From Mesaphorura yosii (taxonomy: Eukaryota > Arthropoda > Collembola > Poduromorpha > Tullbergiidae), in contig WIXG01000180.1 in NCBI GenBank assembly GCA_009869945.1, positions 94,592 through 158,591 on the forward strand: a DNA stretch of 64,000 nt, given 5' to 3'. The translations under genes were made by a program, and so were the position numbers. A model generated the notes under the pieces. It ran no database searches, was not told where the DNA came from, and saw nothing but the letters and a program-made list of their open reading frames with translations. Position 1 is the stretch's first letter. Every line of letters begins with the position of its first letter. This document shows, in pieces, positions 11,994-22,833 of this stretch.

Positions 11994-13547
11994 TTAGTCC
12001 AAGTTCCTTCCATTGCGTTGGAGAGTTGTCTTGGCCATTTGAATAACGCTCGTTCTTTCAGCAGCTCCACCAATGAATCCATTTGCATGAACAAATGAAA
12101 TTGTAGGAATTCCACTTATATCTTCCAATTCTTTGTCTCGCAATCCTCTCCACGCTTCAAGTAACGGAATTCTGCATGAATTTATTTCGCGAGGTTTGTA
12201 CACAAGTATCAAGTTTTAACGTTCAAATATTATTAAGCGTCAAAGTTATTACCGGAGTATGAAGGAATCTGGCTTGATTGGCACGGCTTGAACTCGATAC
12301 ATTCCTTTTTCATCAGGGAAAATGACAAACTTGACGAGAGTTTTATCTCCAGAATCTTTCTCAAGCTTTGCTAAGTGGTCCTTCCAAGGTACGCCTCCTT
12401 TTGGAAACTCCATAATTTCTCCGCTACCATCAACCTGAAAGGTTAAATGAACACGGCATTGTACTCTAATAAGGCACTCGGAATTTGGGGTACATGCACA
12501 AACCTCGTATCGGGATTCGTAGGCTTCCTTCACTATTGAGAATGACTCGGAATAGTCAGAAGCGTAATAATGTACACATTCTAGAAACTCGGTCCCAACA
12601 ACCTGCAAAGCTTTCTGAAAGCACTCCCATTCGTCTGGATTGGAATCTCTCCACGTTGGATTCAGTCGGGCAACCCTTTGGCTTAGTGTCGTAGTAATTC
12701 TGTATCTGTAAATGTGTCAAGGATCCAGCCATCAATCGATTGATGTCAAGAAGGTGTGAGGTAATGCAGTATTAAGCGAATGAGTGCTAACCTCATCGGA
12801 TGATCATTTAAACTAATTCCATTATCAGTAGCATCAATTTCTGCAGAATAGGAAAGAAAAACATCAGTTGGCTCAAATCAGGTATGATAATGTATAGTTC
12901 GGTACCCTCGACAAAGTTCTCGTACACCTTATCAAAAATGTGTCCTATTGTTTCGTCCTCTCGGTTCTTCTGCAGGACTTGCGCAAGTACTCGTTCTCCA
13001 AAATGACAATAGACAAGGCCAGCACTACTCAACCTAGTAATCCACGGTTTCTCAGGTCTAATCGTTGACATCGAGTCGGTGAAAGATCTGCAATCATTTA
13101 ATCAATTACAATGCATTGACTTTAATGACATGCAACATATCAAACACGTACTTTTGATGATGATCAAATCGTAGTAGGGCCGGATCATAAATTCCACCAA
13201 CGTCCACAACAATGTCGCATGACCGCAGAACTTCTTCATCCCGTGTACTATAATACAAGATGTAGCAATTAGAAAACTGGAACGCCTAGGTTTGGATTTA
13301 CTCAGTTCAGTATTGACAATTACCGTATAATTTGGGTGTTAGCATACTCGGGCAGCAGTCTCAACATGAAGCAGGCCAGTACCTCGTCGCAATGGAATTT
13401 GCCATCGTGTGTTCCGATTAATTTCACGTGTGACCCACCTGAGCTGGTCCCACCACTTATCTGTCGCTGCATTGTGTGTAGCGGTTCTGGCTGTCGTCGA
13501 ATGAGCTGAGTAAATTGCACTGCGCAAAATAGTACCGATTTGAGCAT
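11994..13547 (-). CDS. MYG1: MYG1 exonuclease (DHH-like, UPF0160), complete
   Basis: MYG1 is a 3'-5' RNA exonuclease of the DHH-like family that in animals acts in nucleus and mitochondria on pre-rRNA and mitochondrial RNA. Exons in transcript order: 13547-13324, 13247-13152, 13087-12906, 12840-12792, 12705-12504, 12434-12253, 12171-11994. Phases agree and give about 370 residues (human 376). Metal-binding motifs are intact: [11 protein letters not shown] (His47, Asp48, His52, Asp54), DIVVDVGG around Asp90, and DHHQ at 103-106. Other family blocks are [29 protein letters not shown] and [10 protein letters not shown] near the end. I chose Met 13547 because it yields a basic, hydrophobic N-terminus ([12 protein letters not shown]...RRQ) like a mitochondrial presequence. 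The frame stays open to 13853, but that upstream part does not look coding. The gene is divergent from MFSD1. Confidence 0.92.
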
Positions 13548-14337
13548 AGACCCAAAGACTAGTGAAATAGTTAAATTAGTTGAACTTTCTGTTAAAATAT
13601 TAAAACAGTATATCGGCAATATTGGACAGCTCAAGTAAATATAGAATGGGAAGTGAGAAACCACGGCTCGAACCACAGTCAAAAGAGTCAGCGGCGGGGC
13701 GCCGAACGTGGATACAAACAGAGGAGCCAAGCATTCTGTAGAGGGCCATGTTCTTGTTTTGTGACTTGACTTGAGAAGAGACTCGAAAAAGGCGATATCT
13801 TTGTCGCGAATCGTACAGCTGTGCTCTCCTTTATGGCATAAACAAGCCGACATTGAATTATAAAGCGTAAATTAAAAGTGAAAACTCCCCCACTATTTAT
13901 TACTCACCCTGTTTGTAGTCAGTAAAAAGAACAGCTAGGTCGCATTCGTTCGTGTTTTGATATTTATCCGTTATGTAATTTCTACTTAATTAGGATTAGT
14001 TGTTATTCACCATCTTGAAGTTGAACAGTTAAGCAGTAGCCACGTCCTTGCGTTGGTTTCTTGGCAGTAGAGACGAATTCCTCCGTGCTGAGCAGATCTT
14101 GTCAATTGTAGTCTCGTTTTCTGTTCATACATGCTAATTGCTAACGATCAACGCGAAACTGCCAAGAATACTCTTCGCAATGGAGATTAATCACAATCAA
14201 AACCACGGCACGTGCAGTGTCGAATGACAATTACAATCAGTCCTCCTCCTCTTCAAGACAGGGCAAGATTTGCAATTTTGGAATTTGTGACTGCCTTCTA
14301 ATCTCAACAAAGTCACGCCAATTCTCACATCAAAACC
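13548..14337. promoter_or_regulatory. Divergent intergenic region between MYG1 and MFSD1, likely bidirectional promoter
   Basis: The start codons face away from each other across 790 nt, so both 5'UTRs and promoters must lie here. I cannot point to a TATA box or other defined element. A tttaacag acceptor-like site near 13598-13606 on the minus strand could belong to a MYG1 5'UTR intron. Confidence 0.45.
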
Positions 14338-17300
14338 ATGGACGACCAGGAAGGTCTCATCGGCGAAAGTTCCGGTTCACGAGATTTCAGCTCAACCACT
14401 GAACGCAGATTGAAGAGCGGTTGCTATTCCCATTTCTGTGATCCCCGGGCAAGACTGCATCGCTTCATTGTACTCTTTTTCATGTGCTTCCTGGGATTCG
14501 GTGAGTTTTGTGTCACATCTGTACATTTTGGCCGTTAATAAGACTAATAGAATAAGATTTTAAGTTTAATTTTCATCTTTTCTTACAGGGTCCTACTTCT
14601 GCTACGACAACCCAGGAGCCCTTCAGGACAATTTCATACTCGACTTAAGTATCTCGACAACACAATTCGCACAGTTATACTCATGGTATTCATGGCCAAA
14701 CGTTGTTCTCTGCTTTGTGGGAGGCTTTCTACTTGATAGGTTCGAAAGATAAGCCACTGTTTCAGGAATTTTCAACTTAAATGGATCTTTACTTCTGGCC
14801 CCTAGTGTATTTGGAATTCGTTTGGGAACCATCATTTTCTGCATTTTCCTTGTTGTTGGACAAGTCGTCTTAGCTCTTGGAGCTTTCTTCAACAAATTTT
14901 GGCTCATGATCGTAGGACGTTTTATATTTGGGTAATACTTTCTTATATTTCAACCTTACATGCCCCGGCTTCAGTCCGTTATTTCCGAAATTTCTTTCAA
15001 CCCCGAATGCTGTCTTCTTTGACCCTACAGAATAGGCGGTGAATCTCTCGCAGTTGCTCAAAACACGTATGCCGTGTACTGGTTTAAAGGAAAGGAACTT
15101 AATTTAGTCTTTGGACTTCAAATGAGCTTTGCTCGAGTGGGGTCAACGGTTAACTTCAATTTGATGGAGCCGCTGTATCGCTGGGTTGACCACTACTATC
15201 ATGGCTACACTTGTACCGGAATTGTCCTTCTAATCGGTAGGAAAAAGAAATAATATGAGCACAGTGTTGTTGCTCACAGGATGTGATGTGATTCGATGAT
15301 AATATTGCCATCCGGTTTGTGTCCAAACATTTTCAGCTGCCCTAACATGTGTGACATCACTCTTCTGTGCTCTCGTTCTCGCCATTTTCGACTATCGGGC
15401 CGAGAGAATATTGAACCGACATGCGGAAGGGTCCGGTGAAACTATAAGATTCTCAGATATTAAGGACTTCCCACTGACATTCTGGCTAATGTGTGGCACT
15501 TGCGTCTCGTACTATTGTGCCATATTTCCATTTATAGGTCTGGGCAAGTAAGGCTCATTAACAAAGTTATGCGTATTCGAAAGAAGTTGCGTTTTAACTT
15601 GAGTGAGAACTAAAACTGATGAATCAGATGACTGCGTGTGTCTTTGAAATCAGGGTCTTCTTCGAACGAAAATTCGAATATTCTCCGGACAGTGCAAACG
15701 CTGTCAACAGCATCCTGTACATTATTGCCGCTGTTGCATCTCCAATCTTCGGAATCCTGGTGGACAAAACTGGACGAAATGTTCTATGGGTATTTGTGGC
15801 AGTTCTGGTGACCATTGCGGCGCACGCCTTGTTGGCATTCACCTTCTGGAACCCATACTTGGCAATGACAATCATGGGATTGGCCTACTCATTATTGGCG
15901 AGTGCGTTATGGCCGATGGTCGGTCTCGTCGTTCCTGACCATCAACTTGGAACAGCTTACGGAATGTAAGAATGCAATGTGTTCTATGTGGCTACTGTAA
16001 TGTTGAAAAACTTGGAAACTAAAGTTTTTGTACTGCTTACAGCATGCAAGCGGTGCAAAATCTTGGGCTTGCCGTTATTACAACAGTCGCAGGACATATC
16101 GTGGACGAAGGAGGCTATTTACTCCTGGAGGTATTTTTCCTCGGTTGGTTATGCTGTAAGTGACCTTCCTACCATTTCCTTGCCTAGTGGATAAAAATGT
16201 GAACGATCATAAATATGTTGACGTAAGAAGCCAACCTCGTGCCCGGTCTTGAGGGGCTGAGTTTTTGCGAATTTATCCAGCCACCTATGTTTGAACACAG
16301 TGGCTCTCGTGATGGTCCTTCTTGTATGGTTTCGAGACTCGGAAGGCTATCTGAACCTGAATCCTACTCGTAGGCGTCTAGTTGACCACCTACGTAGCCA
16401 TGATGTTCAGAATTCTGTGAGATCACTTGATCCTGAGGATGAAACCGAAACTTCCGAAACTCAGGAGAGCAACGAGGATAATCGCAACGCTTGACTTAGA
16501 TTTCGTGGCTCTCTGTTTCTGAGCCAATGGGAGGTGAATCATCATCTTATTAGACTTACTACAGTGTATCTTTCTCTTGTGTGCAATAGTGTCCTTGGCT
16601 TGTACTATTTTGATGTGGTTACGAGACTCTGCCCAGAATGGTAACCTCAATTTGACCATCGAAGAAAGAGATCGCTGGGATCACAATCGAATGTGAGACA
16701 TTTCTTGTTTTCAAATGATAAAATAATGGAAAGGTTTATGAAGTTCAAAGTAATGATAGAATCAGTTGTAAGTTTTCTCGTAGCTAAATCCTAATTGGTG
16801 GATGGGTTCTAGTATTTGTCCGACCACCTGAACATCATAACGTCTTTCCTTTAATGAGAACGAAATTGCAAGGTTTGGTTGAAGTCCTAACATGTGTTGT
16901 GTATATAAATCTTGTAGGCTCGCCGACTCATTGGAAAGAGATCACTTGTTTGCCTCTGCAGTGCCTTCAACAGCTCCTAGCTCTGATTTTCTCATTAGAA
17001 ATCGCTACCTCAGCAGAATCGGGGCTGCTGTAAGAATTTAGAATTTCTATTCACTTTCCATTTCGATAAAATCGGGATTTAGATTAAAGGGATCGTTCGG
17101 GGATGGTTTCAAAAATATTTGTCACTACGAATGATAGCTCTTTGAACTTATTTTTAAAAAACTGATAAGGTTTGATTGGTGATACTGGTGAAGGGCAAGA
17201 GTAAAAGGAATGTCGAAATTCTTCAACTATAAAGTCTCTCTTTTCGCTTTGTACTCCCGCTATGCGCAATTGCTTCAGCTTTAATCTTTTCATTATTTTT

Positions 17301-17496
17301 TAGTTTTGCATGTTCAGTTTTTAAATTCTTTTACATTCTAAATGTTGACTTTCAGCTCGTTTTTCTGGCATCATTCTTGGTTGCTTGAGAAAATATCGCG
17401 ACTTTTGCAGTTAACTAATTCATATTTTTCCTATTTCAGCTACCTGCCTCTTATGACCCAAATGCTCGTGGAATCGTGTTTAGATCACTGAGATAA
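14338..17496 (+). CDS. MFSD1: MFSD1-type lysosomal major facilitator transporter, with two alternative C-termini
   Basis: A 12-TM major facilitator of the MFSD1 family. In mammals this is a lysosomal dipeptide exporter that pairs with GLMP. Common exons: 14338-14500, 14589-14739, 14806-14931, 15031-15236, 15337-15547, 15654-15965, 16043-16155. The N-terminal cytosolic tail has DQEGLI, a DxxxLI dileucine-type lysosomal sorting signal. Then FLGFGSYFCYDNPGALQ, YSWPNV..GGFLLD, GRFIFGIGGESLAVAQN and KTGR (a cytosolic-loop motif) match the family. After exon 7 (phase 1) there are two homologous choices. One is exon 16301-16494 with its own stop (about 491 residues). The other is exon 16590-16692 joined to 16918-17029 and 17440-17496 (about 517 residues). 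Both routes keep frame. The second resembles the vertebrate C-terminus (GGNLN type). Confidence 0.93.
16301..16494 (+). CDS. MFSD1: MFSD1 alternative terminal exon a (TM12 plus acidic tail, own stop)
   Basis: Follows a gaacacag acceptor and enters in phase 1. It encodes LALVMVLLVWFRDSEGYLNLNPT, which is the last membrane helix plus a conserved D/NLN element. A charged tail ends in Asp/Glu/Thr/Ser-rich sequence and a TGA. It is paralogous to exon 16590-16692. Confidence 0.8.
16590..16692 (+). CDS. MFSD1: MFSD1 alternative exon b (TM12), spliced to two further exons
   Basis: Follows a tgcaatag acceptor, enters in phase 1 and leaves in phase 2 at gtgaga. It encodes LSLACTILMWLRDSAQNGNLNLT. It aligns without gaps to exon a through the membrane helix and WxRDS, then with a 2-residue indel to the NLNL element. 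If unspliced at its end it would stop at once (M then TGA). If spliced it continues into 16918-17029 and 17440-17496, ending GIVFRSLR. Confidence 0.8.
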
Positions 17497-18216
17497 GTCA
17501 GACTGCCGCTGGATTTCTCACGACCTCTCCAGCTTTTTCATTGTTTGTACAAATAAACTAATATAATAGGGCACTAAGTGCAACGAATGTCCGCTTTCGC
17601 TACATGAATTTTGTAACTTATTGCTCGCATTAATCAATCAAGAGATGCAAGTTTGCCTGAACCGCTATTGCTGAAACTACTTTAAAATTGTGATAATAAA
17701 GTCTACCATTTGTTAATCCTACGATGCGCTGACAAGTTTGATCTACTTCTCATTAAGATCATCTTAATGGTTCTAGATTATAAGAGAGGATTATCTCATC
17801 ATCTGGCAATCTGGTTAGAACCACAGCATCGAGAGCGTCGAGAACACTTTAACATTATGAAATGCACGATATTTGGTTCTCACGTCTCAATGAAATTCAC
17901 ATCCATCTAAACCATGCCTTGTGTTTTGCATACTTGCACCACGCACCGCATCCAAAAATTCCGACTATTAAAAATTGATTGAATCAGAAGTTCGTTCCAA
18001 TTTCACAATTAACGCCGGATAAGACCACACCTTACTAAGCAGGTATTTATCTAATTATGACATGGTAGACTAATTTGAGCTGATAATGTATCGGCAGTTG
18101 TTCAGTTCAGGCAATCATAATCATTGTGCTAATTGTATTGTGTATTCCAGAGAACCTTTGCTTCTCGTCTGAGATCAAGACGAGGAATTCCACCTTCGAA
18201 TCAATTTGAGAACAGG
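17497..18216. other. Intergenic, MFSD1 3'UTR and TIMM8 5' region
   Basis: 720 nt. The only structure I can name is an acceptor (gtattccag) at about 18142-18150. It could start the exon containing the TIMM8 ATG, since the frame is open from there. Confidence 0.5.
17552..17557 (+). terminator. Poly(A) signal AATAAA for the long MFSD1 form
   Basis: AATAAA lies 56 nt after the TAA of the final exon. A second AATAAA occurs near 17695. I saw no AATAAA between exon a and exon b, so the exon-a form may use the same distal site or a variant signal. Confidence 0.6.
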
Positions 18217-18571
18217 ATGAGCCTAGGCGCGGATCAGATTACAAAAGATCCCCAGTTGAAACACTTTATCGAACTTGAAAGTGAGAAACAAAAGTTCCAG
18301 GTAAGTGCTACTGTGGTCTTTAAACGAAAGTTCATACGACATAATCAGATGATGCAATGAACTTATTTTTCAGCAACTTGTTCATGGACTGACTGAGAGG
18401 TGTTGGAATGTTTGCATGGATAAACCATCATCAAAGTTGGACTCGAAAACTGAAACCTGCCTGATTTTGTGTGTGGAGAGGTTCATCGACTCAACCAATT
18501 TCGTCGTAAATCGCTTGGAGAAAACACCCAGACCTAGTTCAGGCTCCGATTCCGACTTCCTGTCCTCATAA
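18217..18571 (+). CDS. TIMM8: TIMM8, small Tim chaperone of the mitochondrial intermembrane space
   Basis: TIMM8 pairs with TIMM13 in a 70-kDa hexamer that carries hydrophobic precursors across the intermembrane space to TIM22/TIM23. Two exons, 18217-18300 and 18374-18571, join in phase 0 and give 93 residues, the normal family size. The twin CX3C signature is intact: Cys38-x3-Cys42 and Cys57-x3-Cys61, separated by 14 residues. Flanking wording is typical: [38 protein letters not shown] and [17 protein letters not shown]. The tail ends with a Ser/Asp-rich stretch. The frame continues upstream without a stop to 18133, but family length favours Met 18217. PEX3 begins only 42 nt after the stop, with no AATAAA between them. 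Confidence 0.94.
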
Positions 18572-18613
18572 TTTTCATTAACAATTTCTCTAAAGTCAAC
18601 TCAGCAATACATA
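18572..18613 (+). promoter_or_regulatory. 42-nt TIMM8-PEX3 spacer with a splice-acceptor-like site
   Basis: The spacer starts T-rich, includes TTTCTCT and contains an AG at 18603-18604 (gtcaactcag) nine nucleotides before the PEX3 ATG. It has no AATAAA. The AG could be a cis- or trans-splice acceptor for PEX3. Confidence 0.4.
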
Positions 18614-19831
18614 ATGTTCTCTCGTGTAAAATCATTCGTCAGAAATCATTGGAAGAAGGTTGTAATTGGGGGCATAACGGTGCAAGTCGTAAATTATGGA
18701 ATTCAATACGCTACTAATCGGATTCTTCAGTACCACGAAGCTCAGGCTCAAGAATACTGGAACAAGACGAAGAAGCAGCAACACTTTGAAAGCACTGAGG
18801 AAACCTTCGTGGAAACTTATCTGGCACTGCTACCAAAATTGAAGGAAACCATTGTTAAGAATTTGGACGCTGAAGGTCGCAAAAATTTGCTCAAAAGTAG
18901 CACAGCAAACAAACTAGAAATCTGGGAGGAACTCAAAGCCATCGCCTTCAGTCGCATCATTGTTACCATATACTCTACATCAATATTGAACGTACTACTT
19001 AGAATACAGCTCAACGTCATTGGCGGATATCTCTTCCTGGAATCTGGTGAGAATAAGCAACACGCATGGCGAAACGTTAATGGCGTCATCCTTTCCAACA
19101 CGACGGCCATCGACACGGATCTACAGAAGAAGTACTTGTCGCTGGCAAACTACTTTGTTCGTGAAGGCGTAACAGATTTGTGTGGGATCGTTTATGAGAA
19201 ATCGAAGAACGTACTCAAAGATATTTCACTAAAGAAGAAGCTGACCATCAGAGACTTGGAAAGGATCATCTGGACAATTATAAGTGACTTGAGAGTCGAT
19301 TCCAGGCGCACTGGGCATATTGCGCATCCGGCCACATGCTCTTGGAAGTACGTCTTTCCTCAAGATCTTCTAGAGAAGAACAACTACTTTACGGATGCTG
19401 CCTCGAAGTTCCAACCACACTATATTCCGCCAGATATTTACGAACACTTACTGAACGAAACATTTGATCTCTTGGACTCCGATGACGTCCGCGGAATTTT
19501 GAAGGCCTTTGAAAGTCGTGGAATTAGTCACTTCGTGGACCGAGTGTCCGACTCACTGACAACGCAGCCAACCACATCTCCGTCACCTGCCGATGACAAC
19601 AGGACCATGTACACCTCGGATATTTCCGCAGAACCGTCTGCTGCTTGTAGCAGACCCTTGTTTCACGAAGCCTCCACTCCCTTAGCTAAGGTTATTCCAG
19701 TAATGAATAATTTTGTCGAAACTTGTATGATTGGATCTGATCCGTGGATAGTTTTGCTAGCCACTGCAGACAATGCCAGAGTTCTTGGAGCAAATGTATA
19801 TGAATCCTTCAGTACGAAATTGAATAATTAA
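18614..19831 (+). CDS. PEX3: Peroxisomal biogenesis factor 3 (PEX3), single exon
   Basis: PEX3 sits in the ER/peroxisome membrane and docks PEX19 to insert peroxisomal membrane proteins. It is a 405-residue single open frame (human 373). The N-terminus is basic (FSRVKSFVRNHWKK), followed by a hydrophobic membrane anchor (about 16-36). Conserved blocks are HFESTEETF, NKLEIWEELK, YSTSILNVLLRIQLNVIGGYL, KKYLSLANYFV and the C-terminal TPLAKVIPVMN and ANVYESFST, all in family order. The extra length lies in a Thr/Ser/Pro-rich loop near 310-345. It is intronless, whereas every other confident multi-domain gene here has at least six coding exons, and it follows TIMM8 at 42 nt. Confidence 0.95.
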   Translation: MFSRVKSFVRNHWKKVVIGGITVQVVNYGIQYATNRILQYHEAQAQEYWNKTKKQQHFESTEETFVETYLALLPKLKETIVKNLDAEGRKNLLKSSTANKLEIWEELKAIAFSRIIVTIYSTSILNVLLRIQLNVIGGYLFLESGENKQHAWRNVNGVILSNTTAIDTDLQKKYLSLANYFVREGVTDLCGIVYEKSKNVLKDISLKKKLTIRDLERIIWTIISDLRVDSRRTGHIAHPATCSWKYVFPQDLLEKNNYFTDAASKFQPHYIPPDIYEHLLNETFDLLDSDDVRGILKAFESRGISHFVDRVSDSLTTQPTTSPSPADDNRTMYTSDISAEPSAACSRPLFHEASTPLAKVIPVMNNFVETCMIGSDPWIVLLATADNARVLGANVYESFSTKLNN

Positions 19832-20463
19832 AATTGTAAATAAATGCTGCGATTTCCGAAATGACATTCTTAACTCCATTTCACTCCTTCAATGATTCAC
19901 CACTAGCAAGCTATTCACTAATTTAATTAATTTCGTGCACTGCATGGGGTCAATCGAACGTTCAAAAATGAAAATAGTACATGTTTAATAGTTCATTTCT
20001 TTTGCCATCCATATTCTTTTGATAATAGAGTTTATACATCACAAGAATTTTTTGATAATCAGAGTTTTAAAGTTCAAGGGTATAAAAGTTTGGTCTGTCT
20101 GACTGGTTTCGGCTAACTATTAAAATGTACATTCTAGTTGAATTTACAATACTTCGTTTCAGCAAGATCAGAGTGGCATCAGAGAACTATTTTTTGACTT
20201 GAAATAAACAGTTCATGGAAATAAGAAAACAAACATCTAGTTACAAGTAACGAGACTCTTTGGTAGAAAATTCGTAAAATAAGAATCTTGGTAACAGTGT
20301 TGGACTTGACTGGGAGAATTTCTTTTCAATGACTGGCTTTTAGTTGGTGGTGACAAGATTACGAGAATTCTTCCATCTAGTGAATCGTAAAATAATTAAG
20401 CGAAAATTATTGTTCCACAGCATGGGCTCTGAGCAAGCTTTGGTTGGCGTGAGTGTGCATTGC
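19832..20463. other. Convergent intergenic: PEX3 and arfaptin 3' ends
   Basis: About 630 nt, AT-rich, with no coding signal. It should hold both 3'UTRs. TTTAAT at about 19984 (ATTAAA on the minus strand) is a possible arfaptin poly(A) signal. Confidence 0.5.
19839..19844 (+). terminator. Poly(A) signal AATAAA for PEX3 (and perhaps TIMM8)
   Basis: AATAAA lies 8 nt after the PEX3 stop. It is the first AATAAA after TIMM8, which fits a shared transcript. Confidence 0.6.
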
Positions 20464-21905
20464 TTATTTCTCGAGCCAAGAAGGTGTGCCTGAATTCGGT
20501 GTTCTTACTTTGATGGAAAACTGCTTGATGGTCGATTCGAGAGCTTGCTGATTTCCAGAGAAGTAAGCGGAAATTGCATTATGAAAGAGAAGAAGTTGCT
20601 TGTGCATCACTTTGATCTAGACAGGAGTCACAAATTAAACGTACTTCAAACAATTATTAGCCTTTTACAGGGCGAATCTATTGGGACAAGATGCTTACTC
20701 GGTTTTCATCCAGAAACTGTAACTTAATGTTGACGTCGTCTTTCAACTTCTCGTAGCTGGTCTTGTAGATGTTAAAATTCCTTTGTGCCTCGTCCACTTT
20801 AGCACTAGAAGTTTCAGTCTTTGGCATTTGCAGCATCAATTCCAAGTCAGATCGATACGCGTCATATTCTATCCTATAAATAAAAAAATAATTGCTGAGT
20901 TAGACCTTTGGATTTCGATCATATTTAAATAAGTTTTTGAGTTATACCTTGCATTTTCATACTGTTTAATTGTTAGAATTGTATCTTCAATAGTTTTGTT
21001 GCACAGCGTATTTACAGATGACAAGAAGAAGTTCAAAGCACTCAATAAAACTTCCCCATTTTTGTGTAAATTCCTTTGAGTTTCGGCGTTGAATAAGAAT
21101 TCTTGCTGTAATTCCGGAGACTTTTGAGCCAAGTCAGAAAATACTTCCGCTAGAGCTTGCTAAAGAAAAGATTCAATTGCAATCACAAATTTGCGTTGGG
21201 AAATAATGTAGAAGGTTTTGAGCACTATGTACCTGTGTCTGAATTGCATGATAAAAATGGCTGGTGAAAGCTCGACTAAGCCCCAAAACTTGTAGGTACC
21301 GTCGTTTTATGTCTCGGAGGTGTTCAATTCGGGTTTCCAATTCTGAAAGGAAAGTACACGTCCTGAAATAGCTAGCTTTCATTTAGTTCGATGACAACTT
21401 ACCGGAGTCGACTGTTCGAGACGTCTTTCCAAGTTTTTCAAACATTAATTGTTTTGTACATTTGTAAGTTGAAATGCTCCAGTTTTTAATGGTTTCGATC
21501 TTAGATTGTGAAGAGAAGGGTCTTGGTTCACCGTTCTGAGGACTCTGGGCGGCACCGAGTGACATGGATGCTGGAACTGACACTGTTTTTAAAAAAAAAC
21601 ATAAATATAATACAACTGCAGCTTTGCAATAATCTGATTTATGAAGTGTTACTTGACGATGATAACATTGATGGCTTGGGAGGATTATATTGTCTGTAAT
21701 TTGACGTTGTTGCAGCCCGAAATGGCGCTGGAATAGGTCGCATGGAATCTTGGTGTTCTCCACTAGAAGTGTGAGACACCATTAGCGTTGCCGCAGCCCG
21801 GTCCCTGTCTGCGTGGGTTGACGAGCCTTCCCCTTCACCGCCTGAATCCATCTCCTCGTAAAGGCCACAGTTCTCAGGTTCCATAGACATCGACATTTTT
21901 GTCAC
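20464..21905 (-). CDS. ARFIP: Arfaptin (BAR/AH-domain Arf/Arl1/Rac effector), complete
   Basis: Arfaptins bind Arl1/Arf GTPases and PI4P at the trans-Golgi and shape secretory carriers. Exons in transcript order: 21905-21653, 21582-21403, 21342-21233, 21159-20948, 20873-20699, 20616-20464. Phases agree and give about 360 residues (human ARFIP2 341). The first 110 residues are a divergent Ser/Glu-rich leader. Then comes the amphipathic-helix/BAR region (about 112-350): [61 protein letters not shown] and [14 protein letters not shown], ending GTPSWLEK. The first ATG used here is 21905; a second at 21896 is equally possible. A gttgcag acceptor just upstream hints at a 5'UTR intron. Vertebrates have two arfaptins; which one this matches cannot be assigned. 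Confidence 0.93.
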
Positions 21906-22808
21906 AACTCTTTACTGCAACCCCAATTTCAATGAGATAGAATTATCATCAGCTTTGAAAATAGCAGAAATCCTTTCAAGTTTCAGCACCTTATAATTAA
22001 AGAACGGTCGGGATGCAAGCGGCCGATATAAAATTGGACAAAACGTAATGAAGTGTCTCTGCAGATTCAGTTGCCAGCAGACACTTGCACTTGCTCACAA
22101 CTGTTCACAATTCACACCCGCACTTGATCAATTGCTCGCTTGAAGTAAAACAGCTTTTGTAAACAAATGCTTCAAGAACTTGTAAACATAAAAACGCGAG
22201 CACTTGCTGGGAATTACGCAATTCCAGATTAGGTTTGTTACAAGTAATTTTCGGTTTCTGCTGCAGTTTGCAGCTGTCTCACAAAGTTCGGTAACTAATT
22301 TTTGAATAGTGGCTGACAAGATGGAAAAATCACTGTCGTCGCTATGATTTCTTGTGTGATATTCACCATGAAAGCATTTGTCCTTTAGTGAAAGAGAGAC
22401 TCCGTCCACGCTCCTATGTACACGACTAATTAGGGTCGGTTGCTTGAGGTTTTGCGCGATTATTCTGTCGATTATGAATTTTTTGTCTAAATTAATTGGC
22501 TGGCTTGCAAGTGCAAGCCACACTCGAGACACCGTCTAAAGAAATAGTGAAGCGAAAAGTGAGATGGTTGTGACGATGTAGGTACGTTGTAATTATCATG
22601 AATAAATCACGCTTACTGAGAGTACAACACGCAAATTAAATGCAAGCGAACGAGACGCAGCTCGGATGTGAGATTCTAACGAAAGCCCGAACAATTGAAG
22701 GTTGGATGTTGCGATTGCCACTGATTAATTAATCACGCCGTTATTCAAATCAAGCCAAATAAAGCAATAAAAGGGAGATGAATCACAATAGCCGATCAGG
22801 ATCGTGAA
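21906..22808. other. Arfaptin 5' region; unassigned 134-codon minus-strand frame at 22128-22532
   Basis: No recognised gene. On the minus strand an acceptor (ggggttgcag, near 21915) and a donor-like ctca|gtaagcg (near 22618) could bound a 5'UTR intron of arfaptin of about 700 nt. The 134-codon frame at 22128-22532 would then be intronic. It shows no domain I know and is rich in Ser/Asn/Cys/Leu, so I treat it as probably non-coding. Confidence 0.35.
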
Positions 22809-22833
22809 ATGGCTCGCCCTTTGCCTTCTCGCA

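Noticed and set aside
13548-13853. Upstream extension of the MYG1 frame (102 more codons)
   Set aside because: Composition is unlike MYG1 proteins and the length would exceed the family; the ATG at 13547 gives a plausible presequence.
22128-22532. 134-codon minus-strand frame upstream of arfaptin
   Set aside because: Probably inside an arfaptin 5'UTR intron; no known motif.
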